A stretch of 64,000 nucleotides of DNA from Chiridota heheva (GCA_020152595.1 JAIGNY010004475.1:2709001-2773000), one strand, 5' to 3'; positions 25,335 through 36,896 are shown, numbered from the stretch's first letter. Program-made: numbers and translations. The notes: generated by a model from the letters alone, not told the origin.

Positions 25335-25451
25335 ATCCCGATGACTGTACACCAACTTCATGTCTCAATGGAAATTGCATAGATGCTGTCAATGCTTTCT
25401 TCTGTATATGCGATTTGGGATTTACTGGAGTTAACTGTGAAATCAATATAG
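25335..25451 (+). CDS. EGF-like exon 7 (cbEGF type)
   Basis: The acceptor is cctttccaag and the donor G|gtttgt; both are weaker than in neighbours. Pattern: N-P-D-D-C-TPTS-C-LNGN-C-IDAVNAFF-C-I-C-DLGFTGVN-C. The C2-C3 loop is one residue short. The hydroxylation consensus is kept. Confidence 0.9.
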
Positions 25452-26398
25452 GTTTGTACTTCATTTTTCTTTTACTGTTCGTGTAAAGTACCTATTATGA
25501 GGTATAGCATTAGTGTCGAATTGGGAGTAATATCACTTAATGGGGTAGGGGTAGAAGTCTTTTCCAAATTGGTTCAAAACCCTTCTTCCCTCACTCTATC
25601 CATGGTAACATCACTGAGCACCATATATAACTTATCTTAATGCATTACATTATATAAGCCTAGGTTTAAGAACTTTTCATACATTAACGTTTCAACCATA
25701 AAATAAAATTTAACCACAAATTCTGACAATTCTTATACGAAGCATAAAGTTGATGATTTACCAACAAGTACTGAGAAATGAACCTTAAGCTGTGAGGATT
25801 TGAATACAAGCTTTTGGCCTTTAGCCACCCACTTTCAGGGTTTTACCACAATATTTCAATATTTAATCAAAATGTTGATAACTTGAACTTTTCAACAAGT
25901 GATGGCAGAATCTTGTTAGTGTATGTTTTTTATATTTTTTGTATTGGTATGTGCATAGTGCCCAGGTAGGTGAAGTTGCTTTCAGTTTTTATGGAGGGTG
26001 GGTGACTGTAGGGCAATTAGGAAACTTAAAAAGTTTTCTTATGAAGTACTTAAGCTTCTGTGAATTCCAATTGTAGGGCATTAAAAAAATATATCTCAGT
26101 TGTCAGGGATGGCAGAGCCGGACTCACCCACTTTATTGCTGGGTCAAAATACATAAGAAAATACTTTAAAAATCAATATTAAAAAAATATGAAGAATCTA
26201 TGCATACATATCACCCAAAATTTGTAGAGCTTCCGGGGTGTTGCCCCCTGGTCTCCTGTGAGGACTCTCAATTGTCAACATGCTCAGCCTCCCCCCCACC
26301 ACCTCACCCACTTTCAAATATGCTCCTTTTTCCCTGGTAAATAGTTCTACATAACCCACTAAGTATTGTTATCAATCTCTTCTGTTCCCCTCTCTCAG
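25452..26398 (+). other. Intron 7-8, no feature seen
   Basis: AT-rich intron with a pyrimidine-rich patch near 26285-26310. Nothing recognised. Confidence 0.7.
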
Positions 26399-26512
26399 AT
26401 GACTGTGCGGCTAGTCCATGTTTGAATGGTGGCATATGCAGGGATCAGATTGGGTATTTTATCTGCGAGTGTCCAGCTGAGTTCACTGGGGACCTGTGTG
26501 ATATTCTTGTTG
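26399..26512 (+). CDS. EGF-like exon 8 (cbEGF type)
   Basis: The acceptor is tctctcag and the donor G|gtaaga. Pattern: D-D-C-AASP-C-LNGGI-C-RDQIGYFI-C-E-C-PAEFTGDL-C. The hydroxylation consensus fits (CRDQIGYFIC). Confidence 0.93.
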
Positions 26513-27671
26513 GTAAGAAAACTACTACTGTAGATGTACAAGTTCTATGAATATATATATATATCATCCAAAACTCAGATCACATTTCAAAACATTCAAT
26601 TAAAATTTCATCCTGTGACCACCAAAACCTGGTAAAAGAGGAATCAGTTACTATTTCACCTCGGTACACACACAATATCATTTCAGGACTGTGTGCACAA
26701 AAATGTCTTTGCTCAATGAAGTATCAGATTACCTCAGTATGAAATGGAAGGTGAAATGATGCAAGGTTGGTAATTCTTGTGAACCCATAATCACATTGGG
26801 TGTTGTTGGAGGACTTTTATAAGAGATGTCCACATCATTAAACCGAACGCTTTATGCTGTAAAATTCAATTTACTTTTCTTTAAGATTAGGGGACCGGCC
26901 TTTACATGAATATATACATAATAGTAAATAAGCAGCTAAGAAATACAATTAACGGCAACTAAAACGTTGAACAAAACGTATAAAATAAAGATAATAAATT
27001 TCATCAAAACTATTTTTTAAACAATTTTATTTCTGAACAAAACTTCAGCACTTTGTCCAGAAATCAACAAATGTTATTGAAAAGAGATTTATTTCTGGTG
27101 TTTAACATTTTAAAAAAAGCTATCCTGTTTGGATTTACGTAAAAGTATCTTGGAAAGTAAAGAAGTCTGAACTCGTAATAACATTGGCATTCTAATCAAA
27201 AATGAAAATCGTCTTCAACCTTTTCTAAATTATAAAAAGTATAATGATAAATATAATGTAAATATGTAAAAGATATGGTATAGAACCATCATTGACACTT
27301 TCCTTTGTTGTTTACTTCAGTGACTAAATTTGTTTTTAAATATATTAAAATATTATAAACTTAAAAGCATGTTTTTCTTGAGAATTTAGATTTGTATGAT
27401 ATCCATTATCATTATATTTGCTATCAGTTTCCTATGTACTAAGATAGATGCTAGATGTCTTATGCACTGAAAACAATGAGACATGATATCAGAGGTGGAA
27501 AATATAGCCGACCATGGCACCAGTGGTCTGGAGGTCTCTAAAAAGAGAGAGAATGGAAAAGAAAAAGGGGATAATGAAAAATAGAAAGAAAACAGGAAAA
27601 AAAAAGATTTTTTTATTTTTTATTCACATGATTTTTTGTGAAACATTTTTTGGTCTCAGAAAGTAAGATAT
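26513..27671 (+). other. Intron 8-9 upstream of its array
   Basis: Very AT-rich, with a short (AT)n near 26552 and an A-rich run near 27540-27610. No element or gene recognised. Confidence 0.7.
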
Positions 27672-27858
27672 TTTCCACTCCTGCCTAATGTTTTTTCACC
27701 CCTGCCTAATGTTTTTCCACCCCTGCCTAATACTTTTCCACCCTTGCCTAATATTTTTCCACCCCTGCCTTATATTTTTCCACCCCTGCCTAATATTTTT
27801 CCACCCCTGCCTAATATTTGTCCACCCCTGCCTAATATTTTTCCACCCCTGCCTAATA
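27672..27858. repeat. 21-bp minisatellite, about 9 units
   Basis: The unit is cacccctgcctaatattttt plus c. It is 21 bp, so the minus strand has an open IRQGWKN heptapeptide ladder that is not a gene. The array ends about 34 bp before exon 9. Confidence 0.93.
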
Positions 27859-27892
27859 TAGCTCTTCAATGTTTTATCAATAATCCAATCAG

Positions 27893-28012
27893 ATATTAAT
27901 GACTGCATCAGCCAACCTTGTTTGAATGGAGGTCGATGTAATGATGGGTTCAGGACATACACCTGCACATGCCCGGCTGGATTTACTGGGATCAACTGTC
28001 AAATCAACATAA
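27893..28012 (+). CDS. EGF-like exon 9 (cbEGF type)
   Basis: The acceptor is ccaatcag and the donor A|gtgagt. Lead-in D-I-N-D-C. Pattern: C-ISQP-C-LNGGR-C-NDGFRTYT-C-T-C-PAGFTGIN-C. The hydroxylation consensus is intact. Confidence 0.94.
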
Positions 28013-29577
28013 GTGAGTATTTTAATTTAATGTTTATCAATAAACGACAAATTACATAGAAAGAAATGATTTTTTGTCTGTTAAGGTTCATTGATGCCTA
28101 CAATTTTTTCTTTATAATTACATATCAATAAAAGCTCACCAGTTATCATGAAAAGGGGGCTATTTCTTTGAATCAAGCTCAGTCAGTGGTGCAGGCAGAT
28201 ACAAATATCCAGTTACCCAGCCCCCACACCACACACACTGTTTTGTGGATTGTATTAATGGCAAAATAGATATTAGGTTGACCCCTTCATTTGTTCCCAC
28301 TCCCCCCACCACACAAACACAAACTTATTTTACCCTGGACAAATTTACAGTATAATTCAGTGCTGCTACGGTGACATCACTAGTGTGTATTAGATATTCT
28401 CTTGATATGCACCTCCTCTCTCGATCCCAGCTTTCTGGCTTTTACTTCTTGTGTTTCTCTCAATCTCTCCCTGTTTTCTCTCTTTCCTACCTCTAGAATG
28501 ATCTAACCTCTCAGGCACAATTTGACCCTCGCTGCCATGGTGCCGTTAAGCCCTCATCAAACAAACAAACTTGATATATCAATGAAATGAAATTCCCTGT
28601 GCAATGACTGATCAAATTGACAAGATTTGCAAAATTTGTATTGGATGCATGGGCAGCTAGGCAAAAATCTTGATGAAAACCTATTTCTTACTTTCAATTA
28701 CGTTGTCAGAATAAGATGCTTCTCTTTCAATAATGAAATGAACTTCAGAAAATATGAGGTCCTCAAACTTGGATTTGACAAATTTGCATAAAGAATTGCA
28801 CACACATACAGTATCTGGAAAAGGTGTAAAAAAAACAATATTCGAAGAGATTTTTTATGGAATTTGTGAAACATGTGGTTTGGATGGATTTTAAAACTAT
28901 GAAAGTTGCTGTTCATAGACAATTAAAAATGAAAACTATTATAGGAATATAATGAACGAACATTTTATATTCTAAAAGTGGGCAAACATATTTTGGAGAT
29001 TTTTTCCAAATCTGTTTTTGTCAGCTATTCCATAAATGCTTTCATTTAAAGAGGGAATATTGTCCCAAGAAAATTGCTTGACACGGCACCAGTAAATCAG
29101 ATGCATAGTAGTGATGTCACAGCCACTGTAGTCACTGATTGGCTTGTCAGTAAATTGTACATGAAGATTCGCGTCCTTACATCAGTGATGTTCTGATTTT
29201 CCACACATGTTGAAAAATCGAAAATCTCAAGGCCACTGAAAATTCACGCATCACTGTCCCTTCACTCCATACATACAGTGTACAATTATACATACACTAT
29301 ACGTACAGAGTTTATTTTGGAAATTGTCTGAGTGTGACACAGCATGTACAATATTGAACAAATAATGAGTGGGGGCGCTGCAAGTAGCAATGCTGTAGAT
29401 ATTGGGGCACAATATTGGCATGATAAATACCTCGACCATGTGGAAAGCTTGAATTGTATTTTATTTTCATCCCTATGTTAACACGATAACTGGCCTCTAA
29501 TATTTGATGTTAACTTTCACATACTGTACCTGTAAGGAAATATTAAACATCTGATTATGTGGCTTTGCTTTATGCAG
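28013..29577 (+). other. Intron 9-10
   Basis: It contains a LINE 3'-end fragment (28408-28570). The rest is AT-rich sequence with only short open frames and no recognised element. Confidence 0.7.
28408..28570 (+). mobile_element. 3' end of I-group-like LINE (UTR only)
   Basis: Same tail as 18894-19060: cctctctcgatcccagcttt, tcaggcacaatttgaccctc, gtgccgttaagccctcatca and an acaaacaaac end. Confidence 0.78.
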
Positions 29578-29691
29578 ATGAGTGTGCCAGTAACCCTTGC
29601 CTAAATGGAGGAACATGCTTTGATGGTGAAAACCGATTCAGCTGCATCTGCCTGCCCCAGTTTGGAGGTCTAATTTGTGAAATACCCCTAG
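29578..29691 (+). CDS. EGF-like exon 10 (cbEGF type)
   Basis: The acceptor is tatgcag and the donor G|gtgagt. Pattern: [35 protein letters not shown]-glucose, O-fucose and hydroxylation sites are present. It is the last EGF in the window with the hydroxylation consensus. Confidence 0.93.
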
Positions 29692-29766
29692 GTGAGTATT
29701 TTCATCCTTTGTTAAATTTGAGTTGGATTGCAATGTTTGGATTCTCCAAGAGTGCGAGTAAACTGT

Positions 29767-29930
29767 TGTGGTCTAGCGGTCATAGCATCTACTTGGCAAG
29801 CTAGAGGTTTGTGTTTAATCCCTGGTGGGTCTCCATTCACCAGTGCTCCACAATTGGTGCATCAAACAGACATGGACATCTCTATATAATCTTTTTGTGA
29901 AGAAAGAGATGTAAAGTATTCAATCAATAT
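29767..29930 (+). mobile_element. Short tRNA-like SINE C
   Basis: The head gtggtctagcggtcatagca resembles a tRNA 5' half. It continues with ttggcaagctagagg, ccattcaccagtgctccaca and gacatctctat. A second copy with the same word order lies at about 53905-54060. Confidence 0.6.
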
Positions 29931-30434
29931 GTACCTACCTACCTTCTGGACCTCATTGTAAGACTCTTTTGCTGGAGTCAATTTTCAAAGAAAAAAGGAC
30001 ACCAAATTTTTCTGTGTCAATTTTATCATAGAAGGATTCAGCTATGAAAAAGAAGAAGAATCATTTGACTTTGTGAAACGACCATGGTAAACATTTTGTA
30101 AAGGTTTGAGGCTACCTTACCCTCCTCTAGCTGGGAGAGAACATAATTTTACTGACAGGTGCAAATTGAAATGCACCTGCCAATTCAAATTTCAATGTTA
30201 AATTAATTGACTGTTTTGCTTGTGTAGTAAACAACTTTGAATTGCACATTGATATTATATTCTGTAATTTTATGTGAGTAATTTTTAGCTACTGTGCTTT
30301 AGCTAAACATTATTCCTGTCATGAAGCAAACTTAAAAGAGTTGATGAATGCCATTCTTTCTTTAAGAATATTATGTTCCTCTAGGACAAAGACAGAAAAT
30401 TTGTACAGTAATTTGGGCGTCATGCTGTGTAATT

Positions 30435-30726
30435 TGAGGTGCAGTGGCTCAGTGGTTATAAGGAGGTGCTGTGGCTCAGTGGTTAAGGAGTCATGCTTAT
30501 ATTCGAGAGGTGCTGGGTTTGATTCCCGTTGTGAGCGCTGCATTTTGTCCTTGAGCAAGACAATTTACTTGCTTCAGTCCACTCAGCTGTAAAATGAGTA
30601 CCAGCACTGCTGGGGAGTTAATCTGCGATGGACTGGTGTCTTGTCCAGGGGGAGTATTGTACTCTCATCCGCTTGCGCCATGGAAACCGGGGATAAGCAC
30701 CGGCCCAATCGGATGGATTCAGCTAA
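30435..30726 (+). mobile_element. tRNA-derived SINE A, full copy with target duplication
   Basis: The A-box-like tggctcagtggttaaggag and B-box-like ggtttgattcc sit at the 5' end. They are followed by a tccttgagcaagac/ctcagctgtaaaatgagtac body. The 10-bp CTGTGTAATT flanks it at 30425-30434 and 30727-30736. The tRNA-like head is partly duplicated (30436-30464 and 30465 onward). Confidence 0.85.
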
Positions 30727-30931
30727 CTGTGTAATTCGATGAGGCACTGACTGAAAATGCCAACATTTCTTGGACATGTGTAACAATTATTTTTTTAAGT
30801 GATGCATAAATTAAAAAGGAATTGTTGTACATTTAAGAAAGATATCCCATAGCCTTATTTGAAGATGTTTTGGGTTTACCATTCACACCTTAAAACTGCC
30901 TGTTATCTCATCTTGTAAGTTAGTGATACAT

Positions 30932-32032
30932 TTCAAAAGTATCTCTTTTTATTATCTATTATTAAAAAATATCTCCTATTATTTAAAAATATCTCCTATT
31001 ATTAAAAATATCTCCTATTATTCAAAAGTATCTCTTATTATTCAAAAATATCTCCAATTATTCAAAAATATCTCCTATTATTCAAAAATATCTCCTATTA
31101 TTCAAAAATATCTCCTATTATTCAAAAATATCTCCTATTATTAAAAATATCTCCTATTATTAAAAATATCTCCTATTATTCAAAAATATCTCCTATTATT
31201 CAAAAATATCTCCTTTTATTAAAAATATCTCCTATTAATCAAAAATATCTCCTATTATTCAAAAATGTCTCCTGTTATTCAAAAAAATATATCTTATTAT
31301 TCAAAAATATCTCCTATTATTAAGAAATATCTCCTATTATTAAGAAATATCTCCTATTATTCAAAAATATCTCCTATCATTCAAAAATATTTCCTATTAT
31401 TCAAAAATATCTCCTATCATTCAAAAATATCTCCTATTATTCAAAAATATCTCCTATTATTCAAAAATATCTCCTAATATTCAAAAATATCTCCTAATAT
31501 TTAAAAATATCTCTATTATTCAAAAATATCTCCTAATATTCAAAAATATTTCCTAATATTCAAAAATATCTCCTATTATTCAAAAATATCTCCTATTATT
31601 CAAGAATATCTCCTATTATTCAAAATTATCTCCCATTATTCAAAAATACCTCCCATTATTAAAAAATATCTCCTATTGTTCAAAAATATCTCCTAATATT
31701 CAAAAATATCTATTATTATTCAAAAATATCTCCTATTATTCAAAAATATCTCCAATTATTCAAAAATATCTCCTATTATTCAAAAATATCTCCTATTATT
31801 CAAAAATATCTCCTATTATTCAAAAATATCTCCTATTATTCAAAAATATCTCCTATTATTAAAAAATATCTCCTATCATTCAAAAATATCTCCTATTATT
31901 CTATTGTTCAAAAAAATATCTCCTATTATTCAAAAAATATCTCCTATTATTCAAAAATATCTCCTATTATTCCAAAATATCTCCTATTATTCAAAAATAT
32001 CTCCTATTATTCAAAAATATCTCCTATTTTTT
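30932..32032. repeat. 20-bp minisatellite, about 54 units
   Basis: The unit is tcaaaaatatctcctattat, highly homogeneous. The last unit (ctcctattttttag) runs straight into the exon 11 acceptor, so the array supplies the polypyrimidine tract and probably branch sites. Confidence 0.96.
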
Positions 32033-32034
32033 AG

Positions 32035-32163
32035 ATAATGCATGTGATCCAAATCCTTGTTTCAATGGTGGATTGTGTCAACTCGTCAGCTCCACAAACA
32101 TTCTTCAGTACGTCTGTAGTTGTGTACTGACTGGTGGGTTCACAGGATCAAAGTGTGAGACCG
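32035..32163 (+). CDS. EGF-like exon 11
   Basis: The acceptor ctattttttag is formed by the repeat array; donor G|gtaagc. Pattern: D-N-A-C-DPNP-C-FNGGL-C, a long 12-residue C3-C4 loop, then C-S-C-VLTGGFTGSK-C. It is the first module without the hydroxylation consensus. Confidence 0.9.
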
Positions 32164-33101
32164 GTAAGCGCATATTCTTTGGAACAAAACAATCACTTCA
32201 TCAAACCTAAAATCATTTTGGATAATTTACAAACATAGATGTTACCATTCATTTTCTTTGTTCAATAGATTTGGTTGGAGATGCTGTGAGTTAAATGTAA
32301 AAGATAAATAAAAGTAATATCTTTCACAATTATAACAAAAACCCAACTTGTGCAATGCATACACTTGGCTGAAAAGTTAGATGTGTTATTGTGGGTTTCC
32401 TGGAATGAGTGGATGTTTGAAACGATAACTTAAACCGACAGTCTTTTGCCAAACTTACTCCTGTAATTATCATGAACTTATTCTGCAAGAGGAATAAGGA
32501 ATTCTTCTGTGCTGTTATTTTCATGAGAGAAATAGTTCATCATCATCCCTGCTATCAAAGCTTAAAGGTCTAGTGATGGCAGTTTTTACGTATGTAAATG
32601 AACAAGTTTCCAAGATTTTAGAATCAGGTGAACTTTGTTTATGTCATCAGATGAATGCAGCTCAATACTCTTAAGTAATTCTTCAAAATGTGTTCTCCAT
32701 TTTTAACCAGTTACAACTTTTATTTCTTCTTTGCTGGATGTAATCAGGTACGGACCTTCAAGACATATTTTAGAAAGGATTGAAAAACGAAGGATTTACA
32801 TAAACAATTGAAGACATGTTTATCTACCTATGTCACAAATTATTGCACAATAAGGCCAAAATGCTGTAAAATCGTCAGTTTTTAACTGATTTTGATGGGA
32901 GGTTTTGCTGTATTAATGGTCCATTCTATGTTTTTAATTATTTAAATTTAAGTTGCCTCTAGATGTTATCAGACCTTTTAATCAAGACATAATCTAAACT
33001 TTCCAGCACAATTTGACCATCGCTGTTATTCATGATGTCATTCAACCCCACCAAGCATCCAACCACAGCTCACACTTTCAGATTTGTTTCTTTTTTTCCA
33101 G
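32164..33101 (+). other. Intron 11-12
   Basis: Mostly unrecognised. A weak LINE 3'-tail remnant lies at about 32990-33060 (ccagcacaatttgaccatcg, then caaccccaccaagcatcc), close to the exon 12 acceptor. Confidence 0.6.
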
Positions 33102-33236
33102 CTCCAACTGACCCATGCTCTGGTATTCTATGCCAAAATGGCGGCATCTGTTCTGTAGTGGACAGCAACCAGTTTGAATGTTCTTGCCAGCAGGGATGGG
33201 CTGGACTATTGTGTACAGAGTTTCTGACCTTGGGAG
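33102..33236 (+). CDS. EGF-like exon 12
   Basis: The acceptor is tttttttccag and the donor G|gtaatg. Pattern: APTDP-C-SGIL-C-QNGGI-C-SVVDSNQFE-C-S-C-QQGWAGLL-C followed by a nine-residue linker, making this one of the longest EGF exons here (135 nt). Confidence 0.92.
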
Positions 33237-33590
33237 GTAATGTGCATCATCTAATCACAAACAACCAATGGAAGGAATAGTTCTATTTTTTTTAATTTTG
33301 CATTCATTTGATAACTAAGAGGACCCATTATAGAAACAAATTGGTGAAAACCCTATTTTGATAACTTATTCCATGTAGAGGTTATTGCATTTCAAAACTT
33401 CCACCAATGTGTATTGAAAAGTGGCTAGAGCATGGAGTCTAATTCAAAGGTGTGATGTCATAGTTGCACTTCCAAGATCATTTTAAGGACTTCCATTTGA
33501 TATTTCTTCTTGTAAATTCATTTGTGATCTTATTTGATGTGTCTTGTACAGTATGTTGCATTGCTATTAAAAAAGACATGCTGCTCAACA

Positions 33591-33737
33591 GTTGAAATAA
33601 ATAGAAAATTTGAAATGCATAGAATAGTTGAAAAAATAAATAGAATAGTTGAAATAAATAGAATAGTTGAAGTAAATAGAATAGTTTAAATAAATAGAAT
33701 AGTGGAAATTAATAGAGTAGTTGGAATAGATAGAATA
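33591..33737. repeat. 18-bp minisatellite, first part
   Basis: The unit is gttgaaataaatagaata. Interrupted after ATA at 33737 by a short mobile element. The 354-nt piece before it (33237-33590) shows nothing recognisable. Confidence 0.9.
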
Positions 33738-34040
33738 CCGTATTTGATGTATTAAGCGCCCCTTTCCTAAAATGCGCCCATCCTACATTTTTTTGACTAA
33801 TAACAATAATTTATTTGAAGACTTAAGTTTTTCTACATTATTTGCTTATTTTGCTTATGTCTTTATGGGGGTTGTTGTGGGACTAGTAAAAAACTAGTTC
33901 ACACAGTGCACTTTGAATAGCACACTGTACAGCTGTATGCAGCCCCGGAGTACAGTGCTTATTGGGAAGAAACTTCGGGCTTAAAAAGTGGTGCAATTTT
34001 ATTTCCGTAAGCGCTCCGGGTGCTTATTATGACGAATACC
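33738..34040. mobile_element. 303-bp MITE-like element inserted in minisatellite
   Basis: The ends are imperfect inverted repeats of about 22 bp: ccgtatttgatgtattaagc versus the complement of gcttattatgacgaatacc. ATA (33735-33737 and 34041-34043) flanks it in the array, consistent with a 3-bp target duplication. A related degraded copy is at 20075-20245. The interior is noncoding. Confidence 0.7.
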
Positions 34041-34820
34041 ATAGTTGAAATAAATAGAATAGTTAAAATAAATAGAATAGTTGAAATAAATAGAATAGTT
34101 GAAATTAATAGAATAGTTGAAATAAATAGAATAGTTTAAATTAATAGAATAGTTGAAATTGATAGAAAAGTTGAAATTGATAGAAAAGTTGAAATTAATA
34201 GAATAGTTGACATAAATAGAATAGTTTATGTTAATAGAATAGTTGAAATAAATAGAATAGTTAAAATAAATAGAATAGTTGACATAAATAGAATAGTTGA
34301 AATTAATAGAATAGTTGAAATTAATAGAATAGTTGAAATAAATAGAATAGTTTAAATTAATAGTTGAAAATAGAAAAGTTGAAATTTGAAATTGACATAA
34401 ATAGAATAGAAATTGAAATTAAAATAAATAGAATAGTTGACATATAGTTGAAATAGAATAGTTGAAATTTATAGTTAATAAAGAATAGTTTAAATTAATA
34501 GAAAATGAAATTGATAGAAAAGTTGAAATTAATAGAATAGTTGACATAAATAGAAAGTTTATGTTAATAGAATAGTTGAAATAAATAGAATAGTTGACAC
34601 AAATAGAATAGTTGAAATGAATAGTATAGTTGACATAAATAGAATAGTTGACATACATAGAATAGTTGACATAAGTAGAATAGTTGAAATAAAAGATAGT
34701 TGAAATAAATAGAATAGTTGACATAAATAGAATAGTTGAAATAAATAGACAAATTGAAATAAATGGAAGAGTTGGAAGAAATGGAAGAGTTGAAATAAAT
34801 AGAAGAGTTGTATATAAAAG
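34041..34820. repeat. 18-bp minisatellite, second part, about 42 units
   Basis: The unit is gttgaaataaatagaata with variants (gacata, aaatta) arranged in runs. It ends about 55 bp before exon 13. Minus-strand open frames of about 100 codons are repeat by-products. Confidence 0.93.
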
Positions 34821-34874
34821 GAATTGAATTGATTTAAGTGAATGAAATACCTCATTTTCTATTTATCTTTATAG

Positions 34875-34994
34875 ATCCTTGTCTTAGTATTCCGTGCTTG
34901 AACGGAGGAATCTGTGTCAATAGTGACATTGGAAACTCCTTTTTCTGCACATGCCGACTCGGCTGCCGTGGTGTTACCTGTGAAGAATGTGAAA
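34875..34994 (+). CDS. EGF-like exon 13 with eight cysteines
   Basis: The acceptor is tctttatag and the donor A|gtgagt. Pattern: D-P-C-LSIP-C-LNGGI-C-VNSDIGNSFF-C-T-C-RLG-C-RGVT-C-EE-C-E. The extra cysteines replace the usual aromatic in the G-F-x-G turn and fall just after C6, so they could form a fourth disulphide. O-glucose consensus CLSIPC. Confidence 0.9.
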
Positions 34995-35417
34995 GTGAGT
35001 TTTGGAGATATCGTTTATTGACTTAATTTTTGTACAGTTTCTCACTTTGTGTTGCCTTCATATGTTATTACATCCTTTTTAATGGTTTTAATTTTTAGAA
35101 AACTTGTCATTTGAAAATAAAATAATTTAAAAGAGAACGTTTGCATAATCCTCCATGTACTTCCTAAAACATTTACAAGATTTTTGTGGTACAAATGGTT
35201 TCAGTGCCTCATATACAAAGTTTGAGTGTGTAACCATTATGAAATTTGCAGGCATTTTACTACCAAGTAATAGAATAATTGGAGCTAATTTTTCTGTCAC
35301 TGCCAATTTTCCTTTTGAGAACACTTGATTTTTTTTGTGCACATGATATGGCTGTGAATTTGTAGAAGAAAAACAAACATATGATTGTAAATTGTGAGAT
35401 AAAGTTTCAAATACAAT

Positions 35418-35467
35418 TTAGTCCCTTGCTGTCATGGTGTCGTAAAGCCTTCATAAACAAACAAACA
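35418..35467 (+). mobile_element. Short LINE 3'-tail fragment
   Basis: ccttgctgtcatggtgtcgt followed by aaagccttcat and an aaacaaacaaac end matches the tail of the I-group-like LINE copies (28408-28570 and others). Confidence 0.6.
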
Positions 35468-35599
35468 ATATGTTGATGGTTTTGTAAAGTAAGGTAATGT
35501 TATCTTGTATGCTCAATGCTGAGTTTTAGAGTGCCACAGCATGATGAGGTAGTGTGGCCAGTATCACTGCTAGTTACTTTCCTCAGCTAATGCCAGGAA

Positions 35600-35710
35600 C
35601 CTATTTTACTGTTCGGAATGCAGTAGGAGTTTTCAAACTCTGTCCAAGCGTGGGCTCTAACCAGGAAGTCCAGTTCTTTACTAACTGAGCTATCCTGCCT
35701 CCCCAAGGTT
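35600..35710 (-). mobile_element. Antisense tRNA-like SINE D-type head
   Basis: Read on the minus strand it gives gatagctcagttagtaaaga, then actggacttcctggtt and agagcccacg, a tRNA-like 5' region. It resembles the + strand head at 63868-63950. Ends not defined. Confidence 0.5.
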
Positions 35711-36239
35711 TTATGTATCTGATTAATAGAGTAATACGAAGCATCAAACACTTTTTTCTATAGACCTTTAAAAACAAGAGTTTAGCCGAATGTGATTTCT
35801 TAAGTGCTTGGACCAATTAAATGCTGCATGGGGGAACTTTTCCTTTGTTTCTGAACCAATCAGGTGCAATTTTTAGGAAAGAATGTGAGCAGCAATATGC
35901 GCATATATTTCTTTCATGTATAATGTGTATATTGCATGTATGATATGTGCGCTTAAAAAAAATTCATACGCTTGGTCCCATACCGTTCATGAATTGTGAA
36001 GAAGGCCATGATTCCGCCAGTATTTGATTGATGGGTGAGATTCCCCCAGTATACGATTGGTCCATTTTGGACACGTGACTCTTTAATCATGAATAATTTA
36101 AATTGCCAATTCAGATCTGAAAAAGACTAAGGCGCTGTGTAAGTATTTCTCCGTGCAAAGTGTCTGATTGGTTAAAGGAGGCCTGTATGATTGCAAAAGG
36201 TTTGAAACTGTGTTTGCTTTACATCGTACACATATAAGA

Positions 36240-36600
36240 AATAATAATATAGTCATCAATTTATAGAGCGTTTTTTTGCCCAGACCTCAAAGCGGTGAAA
36301 ACATGTTCACAAAAAGCAGTCAAATTATGTGAAGAAGAAATGGGTTTTTAAGAGATGTTTAAAAGATTTAACAGATGGTGTGTGGCGATTTGAAGATGGT
36401 AGATTGTTCCAGTGAGATGGTGCAGCAGAGATGAAGGTCCTTTCATGATAAACATTTGTGTTCCGATAATGACTGGCAGCCAGATGACATTTTGTAGAGA
36501 AATGAAGCTGACGTTAACAGGAATTAAGTACTTGGTGTATTCAGGAGAGTATGTAACACCCAAAAGAGAAAGAATAACCAAATTACAAACTGCCCTAGGA
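36240..36600 (+). repeat. Unassigned interspersed repeat
   Basis: Opens with a tttatagagcgtttttttgc then ccagacctcaaagcgg start and continues through gggtttttaagagatgttta and agattgttccagtgagatgg. This word order looks like a dispersed noncoding repeat, and the short open frames in it on both strands match nothing I know. Only one copy in the window, so the call rests on general resemblance. Confidence 0.35.
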
Positions 36601-36737
36601 ACTTAGAAATTTGTGGGCTTTCTTATCTTTTTGGGGATGCTGGAGGTGTGCTAAAACTAATTGCAAGTAAGGTAATTCATTTTAATTATTTATTCAATCG
36701 TCAATGCTCATCCATTGTTTTTATTATCTTCTGCTAG

Positions 36738-36857
36738 ATCCCTGCCGTTCAGGTCCATGTCAAAACTTTGGCTACTGTTACAGGGACCCTGCTAACTACA
36801 ATGCCTGGAAATGTCTGTGCCAGCTGGGCTTTTCAGATATCAGCTGCCAAACCAGAG
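36738..36857 (+). CDS. EGF-like exon 14
   Basis: The acceptor is cttctgctag and the donor G|gtgtgt. Pattern: N-P-C-RSGP-C-QNFGY-C-YRDPANYNAWK-C-L-C-QLGFSDIS-C. O-glucose consensus CRSGPC. Confidence 0.91.
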
Positions 36858-36896
36858 GTGTGTATAGGTTCGGCAGCTTGATGTACAACATGTTCA

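Larger units (their letters stand above)
29692..30931 (+). other. Intron 10-11 upstream of its array
   Basis: It holds SINE C (29767-29930) and SINE A with target duplications (30435-30726). Nothing else recognised. Confidence 0.7.
34995..36737 (+). other. Intron 13-14
   Basis: It holds a LINE tail (35418-35467), an antisense tRNA-like SINE (about 35600-35710) and an interspersed repeat (36240-36600). The rest is unrecognised. Confidence 0.65.

Noticed and set aside
27672-27995. Minus-strand 99-codon frame with repeated IRQGWKN
   Set aside because: It is a 21-bp tandem repeat read in frame, continuing antisense through EGF exon 9.
30435-30560. tRNA gene
   Set aside because: The A- and B-box-like words belong to a SINE with target duplications and a long non-tRNA body.
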